The notes under the pieces: generated by a model
What the model was told of the DNA's origin: nothing
Seen by the model: only the letters and a program-made list of their open reading frames with translations
The model's database searches: none
NCBI GenBank assembly: GCA_036351055.1
Contig: JAZBOH010000088.1
Location: forward strand, 1-21,703
Reading direction: 5' to 3'
DNA: 21,703 bases
From: JABDPF01 sp036351055
Lineage (GTDB): Bacteria > Pseudomonadota > Gammaproteobacteria > Xanthomonadales > SZUA-36
Shown: piece after piece, positions 20,620-21,703 of the stretch
Layout: every line of letters starts with the position of its first letter
How positions within the stretch are numbered: the stretch's first letter is position 1
Program-made: the position numbers and the translations under genes

Positions 20620-21486
20620 CTAGTCCCTGGCGGTCTCAGAACCGAAGTAGTCGAAGAAACTCGACGACGGGTCCAGCACCATCACGTCGTTACCGCTACC
20701 GAATGCCGTGCTGTAAGCCTGCAGGCTGCGATAGAAGGCAAAAAACTCTTCATCCTGTCCGTAGGAGGCAGCGTAAATCTCGATGGAGCGTGCGTCACCG
20801 GCGCCGCGGATGGTCTGACCTTCTTTTTCCGCCTCGGCCAACAGGACCTTGACTTCGCGGTCAGCATCGGCCCGGATGCGCTCGGCCGACTCCCGGCCCT
20901 CGTAACGGTACAGGTTGGCTTCTTTCTGACGATCGGCCGCCATGCGACGGTGCACGGAATCGCGGACGTCGTCCGGCAACTCGATGGCCTTGATGCGTAC
21001 CTCGACCACTTCGATGCCGAGTTCAGTCGCCGCGTTATTGGCTTCGCGGGCGATATCCTGCATGGTCGAAACGCGCTGCTCCGAGATCACCTCGACCAGG
21101 GTGCGGGACGCGATCTGGTTGCGGATACGATCCTTGACGATACTGTCAAGGCGGCTCAGCGCAACCGTTTCATTACCCTGGGTGGCGGTGTAAAACCGCG
21201 ACACGTCAGTGATATGCCACTTAACGAAAGAATCTACAGCCACGAATTTCTGCTCGGACGTCAGCATCTTCTCGGCTTCGGTATCCAGGGTCAGCAGGCG
21301 GCGATCGTATTTGCGTACGTTATTGATGAACGGCATTTTGAGGTGGATGCCCGGCTGGTAATCAGACTTCACAATGCGGCCCAGCTGGAACTTGATGGCG
21401 TACTCGGTCTCGGTGACGATAAAGACGCTGCAAACACCCACAACGGCCAGGATTACGGCCAGGATCAACACGATTGAGCGCATCAT
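20620..21486 (-). CDS. hflC: HflC, SPFH-domain protease modulator
   Basis: The 288-residue protein has one N-terminal membrane helix (about residues 4-24) followed by an SPFH/band-7 domain (TETEYAIKFQLGRIVKSDYQPGIHLKMPF) and a long charged helix (RRMAADRQKEANLYRYEGRESAERIRADADRE). With HflK it forms the membrane complex that surrounds and modulates FtsH. The ATG overlaps the hflK stop by 4 bp (ATGATGA at 21486-21480 gives two possible starts). DUF2065 follows closely. Confidence 0.96.
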   Translation of the reverse strand: MMRSIVLILAVILAVVGVCSVFIVTETEYAIKFQLGRIVKSDYQPGIHLKMPFINNVRKYDRRLLTLDTEAEKMLTSEQKFVAVDSFVKWHITDVSRFYTATQGNETVALSRLDSIVKDRIRNQIASRTLVEVISEQRVSTMQDIAREANNAATELGIEVVEVRIKAIELPDDVRDSVHRRMAADRQKEANLYRYEGRESAERIRADADREVKVLLAEAEKEGQTIRGAGDARSIEIYAASYGQDEEFFAFYRSLQAYSTAFGSGNDVMVLDPSSSFFDYFGSETARD

Positions 21487-21703
21487 TGGCGTCCCTCCCT
21501 TCTTGAATTACGGCCCGGGGCGGTGCTATCCACACCGACGGCATTATTCGGCGTCACGAGTGGCGGCATCGGCGATCCGGATGCCGAACTGCCTCCCGTC
21601 AACTGGTCCAGGGGAAGGTATAAAACGTTCCCGCTGTTGTCCGCGTCGAGAAACACCTTTTTCGAACGCCCCAGGACGCTTTCCATGGCCTGCAGGTAGA
21701 GCC
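21483..21703 (-). CDS. hflK: HflK, C-terminal end (cut by window edge)
   Basis: This frame is open to the window edge and reads RLYLQAMESVLGRSKKVF then NVLYLPLDQLTGG, the typical C-terminal end of HflK. The last 30 residues are Ser/Pro/Gly-rich and probably disordered. The stop overlaps the hflC start. The SPFH domain and membrane helix lie outside the window. Confidence 0.88.
   Translation of the reverse strand, partial: LYLQAMESVLGRSKKVFLDADNSGNVLYLPLDQLTGGSSASGSPMPPLVTPNNAVGVDSTAPGRNSRREGRQ

Overview
The window is GC-rich bacterial chromosome and most likely comes from a gammaproteobacterium. The evidence is gene order: hflK-hflC-DUF2065-purA, rnr-rlmB, a yciO-scpA-scpB-rluB unit, and a yciI-bolA pair. 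The species cannot be fixed from the sequence alone. A cluster of multiheme cytochromes and YeeE/YedE transporters suggests an organism with respiratory or inorganic sulfur (or nitrogen oxyanion) metabolism.

Layout. Positions 1-613 have no convincing gene but are packed with short perfect hairpins. Then come bolA and yciI (minus strand), diverging from a plus-strand unit of yciO, scpA, scpB, rluB and an HD-domain hydrolase. A 191-bp element with perfect 10-bp terminal inverted repeats sits between yciO and scpA. A converging minus-strand operon follows: rnr (RNase R), rlmB (23S rRNA 2'-O-methyltransferase), a guanine deaminase-like enzyme and a nitrilase. The two gene groups meet at 5208-5406, where two near-identical long palindromes lie. 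A tRNA-Leu(CAG) with its own promoter and terminator sits upstream of rnr. Next are a secreted PafA-type alkaline phosphatase (minus) and a divergent aspartate/aromatic aminotransferase (plus).

Positions 13274-18760 hold a four-gene minus-strand operon: an octaheme cytochrome c of the tetrathionate reductase (OTR) family, a heptaheme cytochrome c fused to a membrane cytochrome b, a short YeeE/YedE protein, and a YeeE/YedE protein fused to a rhodanese domain that lacks its catalytic cysteine. The inferred arrangement is quinol pool, diheme cytochrome b, seven c hemes, then periplasmic octaheme enzyme, coupled to import or recycling of a reduced sulfur species. The window ends with purA, DUF2065, hflC and the 3' end of hflK on the minus strand.

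The most unusual non-coding structures are these. (1) Six mini-hairpins in 1-613 all carry the C-GNA-G triloop known for exceptional DNA hairpin stability. (2) A palindrome family (AAAAGGGGCCGGATACATTT arm, 9-nt loop) occurs as two pairs, each with 144-145 bp between loop centres, and one copy carries symmetrical compensatory changes. (3) A terminator-like hairpin ends one base before the mature 5' end of tRNA-Leu.
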